A stretch of 16,024 nucleotides of DNA, taken from positions 1 through 16,024 of the forward strand of contig JAISPH010000194.1 in NCBI GenBank assembly GCA_031275035.1, written 5' to 3'. Origin of the DNA: Treponema sp. (GTDB lineage Bacteria; Spirochaetota; Spirochaetia; Treponematales; Breznakiellaceae). The position numbers and the translations under genes are program-made. Positions 8,601 to 14,121 of the stretch are shown one piece after another. The notes beneath the pieces are model-generated. The model was not told the DNA's origin, ran no database searches, and saw only the letters and a program-made list of their open reading frames with translations. How positions within the stretch are numbered: the stretch's first letter is position 1; each line of letters starts with the position of its first letter.

Positions 8601-9253
8601 GGGGCCACTCGATCTTTATCCGTACCGGTGAATATGAAAACGGAAAGCTTGGGGAAATTTTTCTTGATATGCACAAGGAAGGCGCCGCCTTCAGGAGCCT
8701 TCTTAACAGTTTCGCCATTGCCGTTTCCCTGGGGCTTCAGTACGGGGTTCCCCTGGAGGAATATGTGGATGCCTTTACCTTCAGCCGTTTTGAACCCAAC
8801 GGTACGGTCCAGGGCCACGACTATGTAAAGATGGCTACCAGCGTCATTGATTATATCTTCCGGGATTTGGCCATCAGTTATTTGAAGCGGACCGAACTGG
8901 GGCAGATAAAGCCCGAAGATCTGCTGTCCACGGGAACAAAAAGCGACGCCCCGGAAAAACGCAGCTCCGGTTTCAGGCCCCACGGACACGGCGCGCCGGG
9001 TTCAAACGGCGGCGGCAAAGTGCCGGCCGCCCTGGATTCCGGCGGCACGGTAAAAACCGCCGCCCCCCCGGAGAACCGCCAGGCCCCGCAGGCCAAAGCC
9101 GGCCGGCCGGAAGACGAAGCGGTCAAAATTGCCCAGGCCAGGATCAAGGGTTACGAGGGCGATCCCTGCCCTGCCTGCGGATCCTTTACCCTGATAAGAA
9201 ACGGCACCTGCATGAAGTGCGATACCTGCGGGAGCACTACGGGGTGTTCATAA
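5627..9253 (+). CDS. nrdJ: Adenosylcobalamin-dependent ribonucleotide reductase (class II)
   Basis: Reduces ribonucleotides to deoxyribonucleotides using adenosylcobalamin to make the thiyl radical, so it needs neither oxygen nor a metal-radical subunit. The 1208 residues show NSPQWFNTG near 162, PHACF with Cys210 (one of the redox pair), the [21 protein letters not shown] specificity region, NPCSE at 485-489 with radical Cys487 and Glu489, [10 protein letters not shown] with Cys498 (second redox Cys), and [23 protein letters not shown]. The C-terminus is a Cys-rich tail with Cys1181, 1184, 1195, 1198, 1201 and 1207, which in relatives passes electrons from thioredoxin. Two low-complexity Gly/Arg/Pro-rich insertions stand out, about 75-118 after the N-terminal [14 protein letters not shown] block and about 1105-1163 before the tail; they explain a length at or above the family norm. 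Start ATG 5627 has AAAGGAA at 5614-5620. No cobalamin riboswitch is visible in the 90-nt leader. Confidence 0.95.
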   Translation: MKIQRLFTDPLSGPYKGIVFEKRKSEIRNPDGKAIFQEETVIVPSFWSQIAADIIAQKYFRKAGVPVDKIYAWKEWGLPREHAGGDLSGGMEAAGGKRSRARDPGETLPEDGAEHDARQVFHRLAYTWMDWGRRNGYFDAEEDQRAFYDETCRMLACQMAAPNSPQWFNTGLYAVYGIDGPAQGHYYFDPAGGTLKKSGSAYKRPQPHACFILSVEDDLVNEGGIMDLVTREARLFKYGSGTGSNFSRLRAADEKLSGGGVSSGLLSFLKIGDRSAAAIKSGGTTRRAAKMVTLDADHPDVEKYIDWKAGEEHKVASMVTGSAIVKKHLDAIKKALTNFRGPDTDKFNAEKNHELAGVLRSALGDKIPPAYLYQLLRRLEHGDEGVDPAVFTTAWDDEAYNTISGQSSNNSLRVSDDFMRAVLNDGEWILTSRVEGKHEKTLKARDLWTRIARSAWQCADPGLQYHTTINDWHTCPEGGEIRASNPCSEYMFLDDTACNLASINLAALYDRKKKNFNVEAYLHAIRIWTAILEISVVMAQFPSPRIAQLSYEYRTLGLGYANLGSLLMVMGLAYDSEEGRAVAGALSGILSGEAYAQSARLAAEMGPFLHYEKNKQHMLRVIRNHRRACYNAPAAEYEKIHTPPKGINPAFCPGYLLDAARASWDRALELGNAHGYRNAQVSAVAPTGTIGLLMDCDTTGVEPDFALVKFKKLAGGGYFKIINQSVPPALENLGYTPEEIETIIAYATGWKTFAGNAGLNPINTEALKAKGFTTEALAAAEEAVKTSLSLEGVFNPWILGKQFVEETLKVPEATWSLPGFNLLKHLGFTGGDIEAAELYACGAMGLEGAPCLKKEHLPVFDTATPSGKNGRRSIAWTAHIGMMAAVQPFISGAISKTINMPNGADYEDVKGAYMNSWRSALKAVALYRDGSKLSQPLSSFAPGTDPLADTILRAAQDIDVPVRHDRRQADVRGLRRPLPNRRTGYTQKAKIGGHSIFIRTGEYENGKLGEIFLDMHKEGAAFRSLLNSFAIAVSLGLQYGVPLEEYVDAFTFSRFEPNGTVQGHDYVKMATSVIDYIFRDLAISYLKRTELGQIKPEDLLSTGTKSDAPEKRSSGFRPHGHGAPGSNGGGKVPAALDSGGTVKTAAPPENRQAPQAKAGRPEDEAVKIAQARIKGYEGDPCPACGSFTLIRNGTCMKCDTCGSTTGCS

Positions 9254-9278
9254 ACTAATTTTCTGTCCAACAAAAGTC

Positions 9279-9292
9279 CGGGGCAAACCCCG
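9279..9292 (+). terminator. Probable nrdJ terminator stem
   Basis: CGGGG (9279-9283), CAAA loop, CCCCG (9288-9292), 26 nt after the nrdJ stop. Only a TTCCGTT-type tract follows rather than a clean T-run, so termination strength is uncertain. Confidence 0.4.
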
Positions 9293-9309
9293 TTCCGTTC
9301 CGTTCCGTT
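9290..9309 (+). repeat. Short tandem repeat, four copies of CCGTT
   Basis: Four perfect CCGTT units run from 9290 to 9309. The last T begins a TATAAT box (9309-9314), so the array occupies where a promoter spacer would be. No good -35 box is visible before it. Pentamer arrays can change copy number by slippage, but four units is short. Confidence 0.7.
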
Positions 9310-9315
9310 ATAATA

Positions 9316-9349
9316 GACTTGTTCGACAACTTCAGTTGTCGAACAAGTC
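9316..9349. repeat. Perfect 34-nt palindrome, 16-bp arms
   Basis: GACTTGTTCGACAACT (9316-9331), a 2-nt centre TC, and the exact reverse complement (9334-9349). The left arm matches 13 of 15 bases at 10987-11001, in a second structured repeat 1.7 kb away, which suggests a dispersed REP-like family. It could act as a bidirectional terminator for nrdJ, an operator, or a mobile palindrome. It is followed only by CAGTTTCT, a weak T-run. Confidence 0.75.
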
Positions 9350-9358
9350 CAGTTTCTG

Positions 9359-9387
9359 TTGACATTTGTCTATATGCCGTCTATCAT
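9359..9387 (+). promoter_or_regulatory. Predicted sigma-70-type promoter for fsa
   Basis: A perfect TTGACA (9359-9364), 17-nt spacer, TATCAT (9382-9387). This places the transcript start near 9394 and gives fsa a leader of about 219 nt. Confidence 0.65.
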
Positions 9388-9393
9388 ATATCA

Positions 9394-9612
9394 GGTAAAG
9401 AAAGAACTGGAGAATAACGCAGCCTCCCCAAACGGCAGGCTGGCAATTAGCAGCAGGATTTATGCGCCGCTGCTCAGCGGTACGAAATTGTACCTTGTAG
9501 AACGGCTCTCTCCGCCTTTCAAGGCGGAAAGAGTCATTGGAAGGCGGGAGTTTGCTCCGTATCTTCATCCGGCTCTGGAACAATGTAAAATATTTTTACC
9601 GGGGGTATTGCC
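9394..9612 (+). ncRNA. Candidate structured 5' leader of fsa
   Basis: No convincing gene lies here, but short inverted repeats are dense: CAGCCT/AGGCTG (9420-9425/9437-9442), CCGCTG/CAGCGG (9467-9472/9475-9480), GGTAC/GTACC (9479-9483/9490-9494), CTCTCCGCCTT against AAGGCGG plus AGAG (9508-9518/9521-9533, 2-nt bulge), GGAG/CTCC (9547-9550/9555-9558) and GTAAAA/TTTTAC (9585-9590/9594-9599). A second AAGGCGG at 9541-9547 can pair with the same CCGCCTT, so two structures compete. The ribosome site GGGGG (9601-9605) follows directly. No known riboswitch class is recognised. Confidence 0.35.
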
Positions 9613-10293
9613 ATGATTGAGTTTATGCTGGATACCGCCAATATTGCTGCCATCAGCCGTTTTGTGGACATCTTTCCCATCACCGGAGTTACCAGTAATC
9701 CCAGTATCCTCAAAAGCGAGGGAAAGCTTGATTTTTTCTCTCACCTCAAAAAAATCCGGGAGATAATCGGACCCGATCGTTCCCTGCACATTCAGATCAT
9801 TGCCGAAGATTTCCAGGGTATCCTTAAAGAGGCGGAAACTATTCTGCGGAAGATTGATGACCGGGTGTTTATCAAGATTCCCGCCACAGAGGAAGGGTTC
9901 AAGGCCATGGGCCGTCTTCATTCCCGGGGAATACGGATCACCGCCACCGCCATCTACACCCAGATACAGGGACTTATGGCGGCGGCCCGGGAGGCGGATT
10001 ATATCGCCCTCTACTACAACCGCATGAAGAACATGGATATTGATGCGGATCATTCTATCAAGATATTGCGCCATGTAATCGACAGGGACAAGCTCGGTTC
10101 AAAGATCCTCGCCGCCAGTTTTAGAAACATACGCCAAACCGCCGATGCCATGGCTGCGGGCGCCCACGGCGTAACCGTTTCGCCGCCCGTTCTCCACGAT
10201 GCCTTTGGGCTTGCGGTGATACAAACTGCGGTCAATGACTTTCATAAGGATTGGACTGCCATTCAAGGCGATGTGTCCATCACGGATCTATAG
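9613..10293 (+). CDS. fsa: Fructose-6-phosphate aldolase / transaldolase-like
   Basis: Class I (Schiff-base) aldolase of the small transaldolase family; FSA cleaves fructose 6-phosphate to dihydroxyacetone and glyceraldehyde 3-phosphate, while close relatives are true transaldolases. The 226 residues follow the E. coli FSA pattern: LDTAN (Asp7), FPITGVTSNPSI (20-32), VFIKIPAT with Schiff-base Lys88 (equivalent to Lys85 in FSA), TATAIYTQIQGL, YIALYYNRM, ILAASFRNIRQ, and a C-terminal KDW...GDVSI like the FSA tail. Gln61 in LHIQII matches the Gln that favours FSA over transaldolase activity, and Tyr134/Tyr135 sits at the FSA catalytic tyrosine. Start ATG 9613 has GGGGG at 9601-9605. Its TAG stop is in frame with the next small gene 15 nt on. 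Confidence 0.9.
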   Translation: MIEFMLDTANIAAISRFVDIFPITGVTSNPSILKSEGKLDFFSHLKKIREIIGPDRSLHIQIIAEDFQGILKEAETILRKIDDRVFIKIPATEEGFKAMGRLHSRGIRITATAIYTQIQGLMAAAREADYIALYYNRMKNMDIDADHSIKILRHVIDRDKLGSKILAASFRNIRQTADAMAAGAHGVTVSPPVLHDAFGLAVIQTAVNDFHKDWTAIQGDVSITDL

Positions 10294-10297
10294 GAAA

Positions 10298-10311
10298 AGG
10301 AGTCAGCCATT
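10298..10311 (+). promoter_or_regulatory. Ribosome binding site placing an ATT start
   Basis: AGGAG at 10298-10302 lies 6 nt before ATT 10309-10311. No ATG, GTG or TTG exists in frame between the fsa stop (10291-10293) and this point. The first usable canonical codon is a GTG more than 25 codons downstream with no such site. Confidence 0.6.
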
Positions 10312-10551
10312 AAAGACCGGATCATTGCTTTAATTAAGGAGCGGTTTCCCAAATACGAGATTGAAAAGAATGCTTCGGGGACTATCCTGGTGAATAAAAA
10401 ACCCACCGGCGTTGTCATTGGTAATATCAATTTTAAGAATGTGCCCGTGGAAAAACAGCGGGAGTACCTGAAGGGAATGGCGGACAAGATAATTCAGGAA
10501 CTGATAAAACGTGCATTTCTAAAAGGAGGCGGCAAGGGGGAAAAACAGTAG
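10309..10551 (+). CDS. Small hypothetical protein, apparent ATT start
   Basis: An 80-residue reading frame between fsa and the VOC gene, not recognised as a known family. It reads as a real protein: it begins (Met)-Lys-Asp-Arg-Ile-Ile-Ala-Leu-Ile-Lys-Glu-Arg-Phe, has a central ASGTILVNKKPTGVVIGNINF that looks like a beta-hairpin, then a helix-like, charged stretch (VEKQREYLKGMADKIIQELIKRAF) and a Gly/Lys tail. Codon use resembles the neighbours. The only well-placed start is ATT at 10309, 6 nt after AGGAG; ATT is a rare but genuine start (as in infC of E. coli). The frame is continuous with fsa through that gene's TAG, so readthrough would give a fusion of about 312 residues. A base-call error (ATG read as ATT) is the main alternative. 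The 43-nt gap to the next gene fits one operon. Confidence 0.65.
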   Translation: MKDRIIALIKERFPKYEIEKNASGTILVNKKPTGVVIGNINFKNVPVEKQREYLKGMADKIIQELIKRAFLKGGGKGEKQ

Positions 10552-10594
10552 ACCCCCAGGGCCGGCCGGCATTCAATTTTCAGGAGGCAAGGAA

Positions 10595-10975
10595 ATGGCA
10601 AATCAGTTTACGGCGGGGGTTCAGCATATCGGAATCCCTACCAACGACATGAACAGCACCATCGGCTTTTACAAGACCCTGGGGTTTGAAATTGTACACG
10701 AGGCCATGGCGGACTGCAGGGTGGTATTTCTTAAACTTGATAATCTGGTAATCGAAACCTACGAAAACCATCAGGCGGTGATGAAAAACGGCGCCGTGGA
10801 TCACATAGCCCTGGATACCACCGACATTGACGCCGCCTATGCCTTTGCAAAAGAATCGGGGCTCAAGCTTATCGGCGGCGGCATTGAAAGTCTGCCCTTC
10901 TGGAGCAACGGCGTAAAGTTTTTCAAGGTTGAAGGACCCAACTGCGAAACCATAGAGTTCTGCCAGATCCTTTAG
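10595..10975 (+). CDS. Glyoxalase-fold (VOC family) protein, GloA-like
   Basis: A single-domain-pair VOC protein of 126 residues, the size of bacterial glyoxalase I. Two beta-alpha-beta-beta-beta modules are visible (HIGIPTNDMNSTIGFYKTLGF and DHIALDTTDIDAAYAFAKESGL). The four metal-ligand positions are occupied: His11, Glu54, His70 and Glu121, close to the His5/Glu56/His74/Glu122 set of E. coli GloA. A lactoylglutathione-lyase-like or other metal-dependent isomerase/lyase role is therefore plausible, but VOC substrates vary widely. Start ATG 10595 has a perfect AGGAGG at 10582-10587. It sits last in a run with fsa and the ATT-started gene; methylglyoxal or a sugar-derived intermediate would fit that context, as inference. 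The G of its stop begins the structured repeat downstream. Confidence 0.85.
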   Translation: MANQFTAGVQHIGIPTNDMNSTIGFYKTLGFEIVHEAMADCRVVFLKLDNLVIETYENHQAVMKNGAVDHIALDTTDIDAAYAFAKESGLKLIGGGIESLPFWSNGVKFFKVEGPNCETIEFCQIL

Positions 10976-11064
10976 GGGAGATACCGGACTTGTTCAATAA
11001 CCCGGTTGGTTATTTCGGACATTCATCCGGCATAAACCCCGCTTGGGGTTTCCGGTGTCTCCCC
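10975..11064. repeat. Three-way-junction inverted repeat between convergent genes
   Basis: The outer stem is GGGGAGATACCGG (10975-10987) with CCGGTGTCTCCCC (11052-11064): 13 pairs, one of them G-T. Inside are two perfect hairpins, AATAACC/GGTTATT (10996-11002/11008-11014) and AAACCCC/GGGGTTT (11034-11040/11045-11051). The whole folds as a three-arm junction. It lies between the VOC stop and the ribokinase stop, so it may serve as a bidirectional terminator, but no T-run flanks it. The stretch GACTTGTTC at 10987-10995 links it to the palindrome at 9316. Confidence 0.65.
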
Positions 11065-11099
11065 GGCGCCCCGGCGGCGGCAAAACCGCAGCGGCCGTC

Positions 11100-12041
11100 T
11101 TAGACTTCCGTCCCCTGTTCCCTGAGGAAAGCGGCTATCCGCTCATAGCCCTGGATGGAATTCTGCGCCCCCTTGGTCATTACCGAGACGGAGCCGCAGG
11201 CATTGGCAAAGCGGATGCTCCGCGCCACAGGCCAGCTCTGGGTAAGTCCAAAGGCAAATCCGCCGATAAAGGAATCTCCCGCGGCGGTGGTATCCACCGG
11301 TTTGATGGGAAAGGTGGGAAGATAAATTTCCTCGCTGCCATTGAAGAAGTAGGCCCCCTTGTTTCCCAGGGTGATGCATACATTCTTCACCCCCCGCTTG
11401 AGGAACCATTCGGCGTTTTCCCGCCGCCACTGCCCGTCGCTTTTGCTCCCCTGGCTTATGCCCGTATAGGCTTCGCTTTCGGTTTCGTTGGGGGCAATGT
11501 AGTCCAGCATGGGGAAGGTCTCTTCCGGGAGGGAAACCGCCGGAGCGGGGTTCAGCAGGATCTGCACCCCCGCCTCCCGGGCCAGCCTGATGCCATAGAG
11601 AAGGGCATCCTGGTTGATTTCGTTTTGGGTGATCAGCATGGAGGCTCCCCGGATACAGTCCGCGGCGGCGTCGATCATGGCGGCGCTGATGCTGTGGTTC
11701 GCCCCGGGAGTATGCACCAGGGTATTGCTGCCGTCGGGGGCCACGGTGATAAGGGCGCAGCCGGTCCGTTCACCGGCGGCAACCCGGGCAAAACTGGTAT
11801 CAACGCCCTTGCTTTTGAGCCCCGCCAGTACGGTTTCGCCCTGGGTATCCCCGCCGACCTGACCGATAAAGATGCTCTTTATCCCCAGCAGGGCAATCTG
11901 TACCGCCTGGTTGGAACCCTTGCCGCCGGTAAAAATATCAAAACCATAGCCGGAGACGGTTTCTCCCCGCTGGGGAAGCCGTTCCGCACTGGCCACAATG
12001 TCGTAGTTAATGCTGCCTAAAACGGCGATACTTTTTCCCAT
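11100..12041 (-). CDS. rbsK: Ribokinase-family (PfkB) sugar kinase
   Basis: Predicted ATP-dependent kinase of the PfkB/ribokinase family, most likely phosphorylating ribose or a related sugar in the cytoplasm. The product is 313 residues, the usual ribokinase size. The first PfkB signature is GGKGSNQAVQIALLG (39-53), and the second is DTTAAGDSFIGGFAFG (250-265) with catalytic base Asp256 (AAGD, as in E. coli RbsK). The N-terminus GSINYDIV and the NPAP motif also fit ribokinase. The start is fixed by GGAGG (complement of 12047-12051), 5 nt before ATG at 12041; the open frame continues 19 codons further upstream without family likeness. It faces the VOC gene convergently and is divergent from the SdhL-like operon, so the 12042-12481 region may control both. 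The exact substrate is not certain. Confidence 0.88.
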   Translation of the reverse strand: MGKSIAVLGSINYDIVASAERLPQRGETVSGYGFDIFTGGKGSNQAVQIALLGIKSIFIGQVGGDTQGETVLAGLKSKGVDTSFARVAAGERTGCALITVAPDGSNTLVHTPGANHSISAAMIDAAADCIRGASMLITQNEINQDALLYGIRLAREAGVQILLNPAPAVSLPEETFPMLDYIAPNETESEAYTGISQGSKSDGQWRRENAEWFLKRGVKNVCITLGNKGAYFFNGSEEIYLPTFPIKPVDTTAAGDSFIGGFAFGLTQSWPVARSIRFANACGSVSVMTKGAQNSIQGYERIAAFLREQGTEV

Positions 12042-12091
12042 GGTTTCCTCCATGATATATTGCTGTATTACCTTAACGGATAAAATTGAAT

Positions 12092-12120
12092 TTGACAACT
12101 AAAATAAGTTGTGCTATTCT
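12092..12120 (+). promoter_or_regulatory. Predicted promoter P1 of the sdhL-like/deoR/GRE operon
   Basis: Perfect TTGACA (12092-12097), 17-nt spacer, TATTCT (12115-12120) on the plus strand. An inverted repeat ACAACT/AGTTGT (12095-12100/12107-12112) overlaps the -35 box and spacer and could be an operator. Confidence 0.55.
12095..12112. promoter_or_regulatory. Operator-like inverted repeat in the divergent region
   Basis: ACAACT, a 6-nt AAAATA centre, AGTTGT. AGTTGT occurs again at 12148-12153 next to the second -10 box. Position between divergent genes makes it a candidate site for the DeoR-type regulator encoded downstream; this is inference from location. Confidence 0.35.
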
Positions 12121-12129
12121 GCCTTTAAG

Positions 12130-12158
12130 TTGGATAATTCCAAGAATAGTTGTATAAT
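12130..12158 (+). promoter_or_regulatory. Predicted promoter P2 of the sdhL-like/deoR/GRE operon
   Basis: TTGGAT (12130-12135), 17-nt spacer ending in TG (extended -10), perfect TATAAT (12153-12158). A TTGGA/TCCAA inverted repeat (12130-12134/12139-12143) covers the -35 box. The start site would be near 12165, leaving a leader of about 317 nt. Confidence 0.55.
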
Positions 12159-12164
12159 AGCAAT

Positions 12165-12481
12165 ATATCGGGCTTTATTCCAAGGAAAATTAGTGTGTCC
12201 GCGGGGCGTAAATTTGCTATGTTTTTGGCGATTCGCAGGCGGGGTTCATACCCTGAGCTTGGCCCCTGTTGCCAAACAGTGTAAACGGAGTGATGTAATT
12301 TGTCATAAGCAAGGTAGATATAGATATGAACCCCGCATACAATCCATACCTTGCAGAACGAAGATACCGGCAAGCAAGTTTGCTTCGAGCTTGTTCCTGG
12401 GTATCTCCATTATTCTGGCCGCCGCTGTCGAGGTAATGCAGGCGGATATTTCATCCAAGGTAAAAAGAGCGTAAATTCATT
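12165..12481 (+). ncRNA. Candidate structured leader RNA upstream of the SdhL-like gene
   Basis: Over 300 nt with no gene I can support. GCGGGGTTCATA (12239-12250) is exactly complementary to TATGAACCCCGC (12325-12336), a 12-bp stem. GCAAGGTA (12309-12316) pairs with TACCTTGC (12347-12354), which crosses the first stem: a pseudoknot or two exclusive folds. A third hairpin, AGATACC/GGTATCT (12362-12368/12400-12406), contains nested CAAGC/GCTTG. A small CTGTT/AACAG hairpin lies at 12266-12279. No T-run follows, so control of translation is more likely than attenuation. The downstream gene has only a weak ribosome site. No known riboswitch class is recognised. Confidence 0.4.
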
Positions 12482-13312
12482 ATGGAAGAACAGAAAAAAA
12501 TACCCCGGACCAGTCCTGTACTCTGCGGTTCCATTGCCGGGAGTATTGGCGGCATGGGGGTGCGGATGCACAACGAAGCCTTCCGGGTTAAGGGGCTGGC
12601 CTATACCTACGTTTCCTTTGAACCCTCCGGGGCTGGGGAAGCGATAGCCGCCATGCGGGCCTTAGGCATCCGCGGCCTGGGCGTTACCATGCCCTTTAAG
12701 GAACAGGTTATCCCTTTCCTTGACGCCCTGGATCCGGTGTCGGAAGAAATCGGGGCGGTTAATACCATTGTCAACGACGGGGGAAAATTAACCGGCTATA
12801 ATACCGATGTCTACGGCGCCGTTACCGCTTTGCAGGAAGCGGCGGACCCCAGGGGAAAACGGATCGTGATCCTTGGAGCGGGGGGCGGGGCAAAGACCCT
12901 GGCCTGGGCCCTGAAACAGTACACCGCGGACATTATCCTTTTTAACCGGAACCAGGAACGGGGCAGGGAAGCGGCCCGCCGTTTCGGCATTGAATTCGGC
13001 GGCTCCATTGACAAGGTGGATCGGAGCCTGGCCTGCGACATACTGATCAACTGTACCTCCGTGGGGTTTAAGTCCCGGGAAACTATTTTGAAGCGGGATA
13101 AAATTATACCCCGCAGTCTTGTATTTGATGCGGTTTTTGTTCCCGTTAAAACGGCGCTCCTGGAAGAGGCCGCCGCGGCAGGCTGTACCTGCGTACCGGG
13201 AACAAGAATGCTGATGCATCAGGCCTGTAAGCAGTTTGAGCTGTACACCGGCGTTCCGGCGCCGGTGGAAATATATGAGGCCATGCTGGACCGTATACTA
13301 AGCGGAGCATGA
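12482..13312 (+). CDS. Shikimate dehydrogenase family protein, SdhL-like
   Basis: NAD(P)-dependent oxidoreductase of the AroE fold, 276 residues. The catalytic pair is present: Lys73 in VTMPFKE and Asp109 in GYNTDVYG. The Rossmann loop GAGGGAKT (132-139) and NRNQER (155-160) suggest NADP binding, and QFELYTG (251-257) is the usual C-terminal helix. The N-terminal shikimate-binding Ser-x-Ser of true AroE is missing: the region reads SIGGMGVRMHN (21-31). This, plus RALGIRG and VNTIVNDGG, matches what I remember of the SdhL group (Haemophilus HI0607), whose natural substrate is unknown. It is thus probably not the biosynthetic aroE. Start ATG 12482 lacks a strong Shine-Dalgarno. It overlaps the regulator gene by 4 nt (ATGA) and heads an operon with it and a glycyl-radical enzyme, suggesting a catabolic role. 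Confidence 0.82.
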   Translation: MEEQKKIPRTSPVLCGSIAGSIGGMGVRMHNEAFRVKGLAYTYVSFEPSGAGEAIAAMRALGIRGLGVTMPFKEQVIPFLDALDPVSEEIGAVNTIVNDGGKLTGYNTDVYGAVTALQEAADPRGKRIVILGAGGGAKTLAWALKQYTADIILFNRNQERGREAARRFGIEFGGSIDKVDRSLACDILINCTSVGFKSRETILKRDKIIPRSLVFDAVFVPVKTALLEEAAAAGCTCVPGTRMLMHQACKQFELYTGVPAPVEIYEAMLDRILSGA

Positions 13313-14106
13313 GCCCGGCGGGAATGCAGATGCGGCATACCAGTTTTTATGACCGGAAAAAGTTTATCCTGGACAGTCTTGCGGACAGCAAGGCGCTTCC
13401 TGTTTCGGAAATTGCCGCCGGGCTTCCGGTATCCGGTGAAACCCTGCGGAAGGATCTTATCCTTATGGAGCAGGAAGGCCTAATCCGCCGGTATCACGGC
13501 GGCGTGGCCTTGATCTCCCAGGGCGCTACGGAAATGTCTATCGCGGAACGGCGGACCATTTATACCGCCACAAAGATGAAACTTGCGGAGGAAGTGTACA
13601 AATATCTGCCCAAGGACAGGAATATGGTGCTTGGACTGGATGTGGGAAATACGGTATGGCATTTGGCAAAGCTGCTCCTGGACCGGGAGCGGTGTACCAT
13701 TGTAACCAATTCCCAGGAAATTGTAGAACTGTATGCGGATCAATCCAAATCGGAGGTATATTGTACAGGGGGGCTGCTGCGGGATTACGACAGGGGATTT
13801 TACGGTCCCTGGACGGTAAGAAACATCAGCACCGCTTCCATGGGCGCGGTGGTGCTTTCGAGCGCAGGGGTAAAAAATCAAAACGGGCTGGGGGGTATTT
13901 CCTTTGAAGATGCCGAAGCTAAGCGGGCGTATATAAAAAACAGCGCCCTGGTTATTGCCATGATCGACAGTTCCAAATTCGGCCAGAGCGCGATGGTCAG
14001 GGCTGTTCCATGGGAGGATGTGGACATACTGGTTACCGACAGGGGAATACCGGATCAGGACCGCGAATACCTGGAGAAACTGGTAAAACTGGCGGTGGCG
14101 GATTAA
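13309..14106 (+). CDS. DeoR-family transcriptional regulator
   Basis: DNA-binding regulator of sugar metabolism, up to 265 residues. The N-terminal helix-turn-helix reads DRKKFILDSLADSKALPVSEIAAGLPVSGETLRKDL... to the family hallmark LIRRYHGGV; the C-terminal DeoRC sensor domain includes LGLDVGNTVWHLAKLL, IVTNSQEIVEL, TGGLLRDYDRGFYGP and MIDSSKFGQSAM. Proteins of this kind usually repress nearby operons until a phosphorylated sugar binds. ATG 13309 overlaps the upstream stop, but its ribosome site is too close (CGGAG, 1 nt away). ATG 13324 or 13330, after GGCGGGA, would shorten it by 5 or 7 residues and fit the family N-terminus better. Likely targets are the palindromes at 12095-12158, as inference. 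Confidence 0.9.
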   Translation: MSPAGMQMRHTSFYDRKKFILDSLADSKALPVSEIAAGLPVSGETLRKDLILMEQEGLIRRYHGGVALISQGATEMSIAERRTIYTATKMKLAEEVYKYLPKDRNMVLGLDVGNTVWHLAKLLLDRERCTIVTNSQEIVELYADQSKSEVYCTGGLLRDYDRGFYGPWTVRNISTASMGAVVLSSAGVKNQNGLGGISFEDAEAKRAYIKNSALVIAMIDSSKFGQSAMVRAVPWEDVDILVTDRGIPDQDREYLEKLVKLAVAD

Positions 14107-14121
14107 TTTCAGGAGTAAAAA

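Noticed and set aside
9359..9616. An 85-codon frame overlapping the fsa start by ATGA
   Set aside because: Its TTG start is the -35 box of a consensus promoter, and its first ATG (9374) lies upstream of the likely transcript start. The sequence is better explained as a hairpin-rich leader. It remains possible if transcription starts further upstream.
11043..12020. A 325-codon plus-strand frame opposite the ribokinase gene
   Set aside because: The minus strand has both PfkB signatures and a good ribosome site; the plus frame is Gly/Pro-rich and runs through the structured repeat.
12196..12256. A tRNA-like stretch (GGGGTTCATACCCT resembling a T-arm)
   Set aside because: No acceptor stem, D-arm or anticodon arm can be placed around it; the bases are better used in the 12-bp stem.
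12109..12474. A 121-codon plus-strand frame before the SdhL-like gene
   Set aside because: The start lies inside promoter P1, there is no ribosome site, and the composition is unlike the neighbouring proteins; only its last 28 codons look protein-like and are discussed as a finding.
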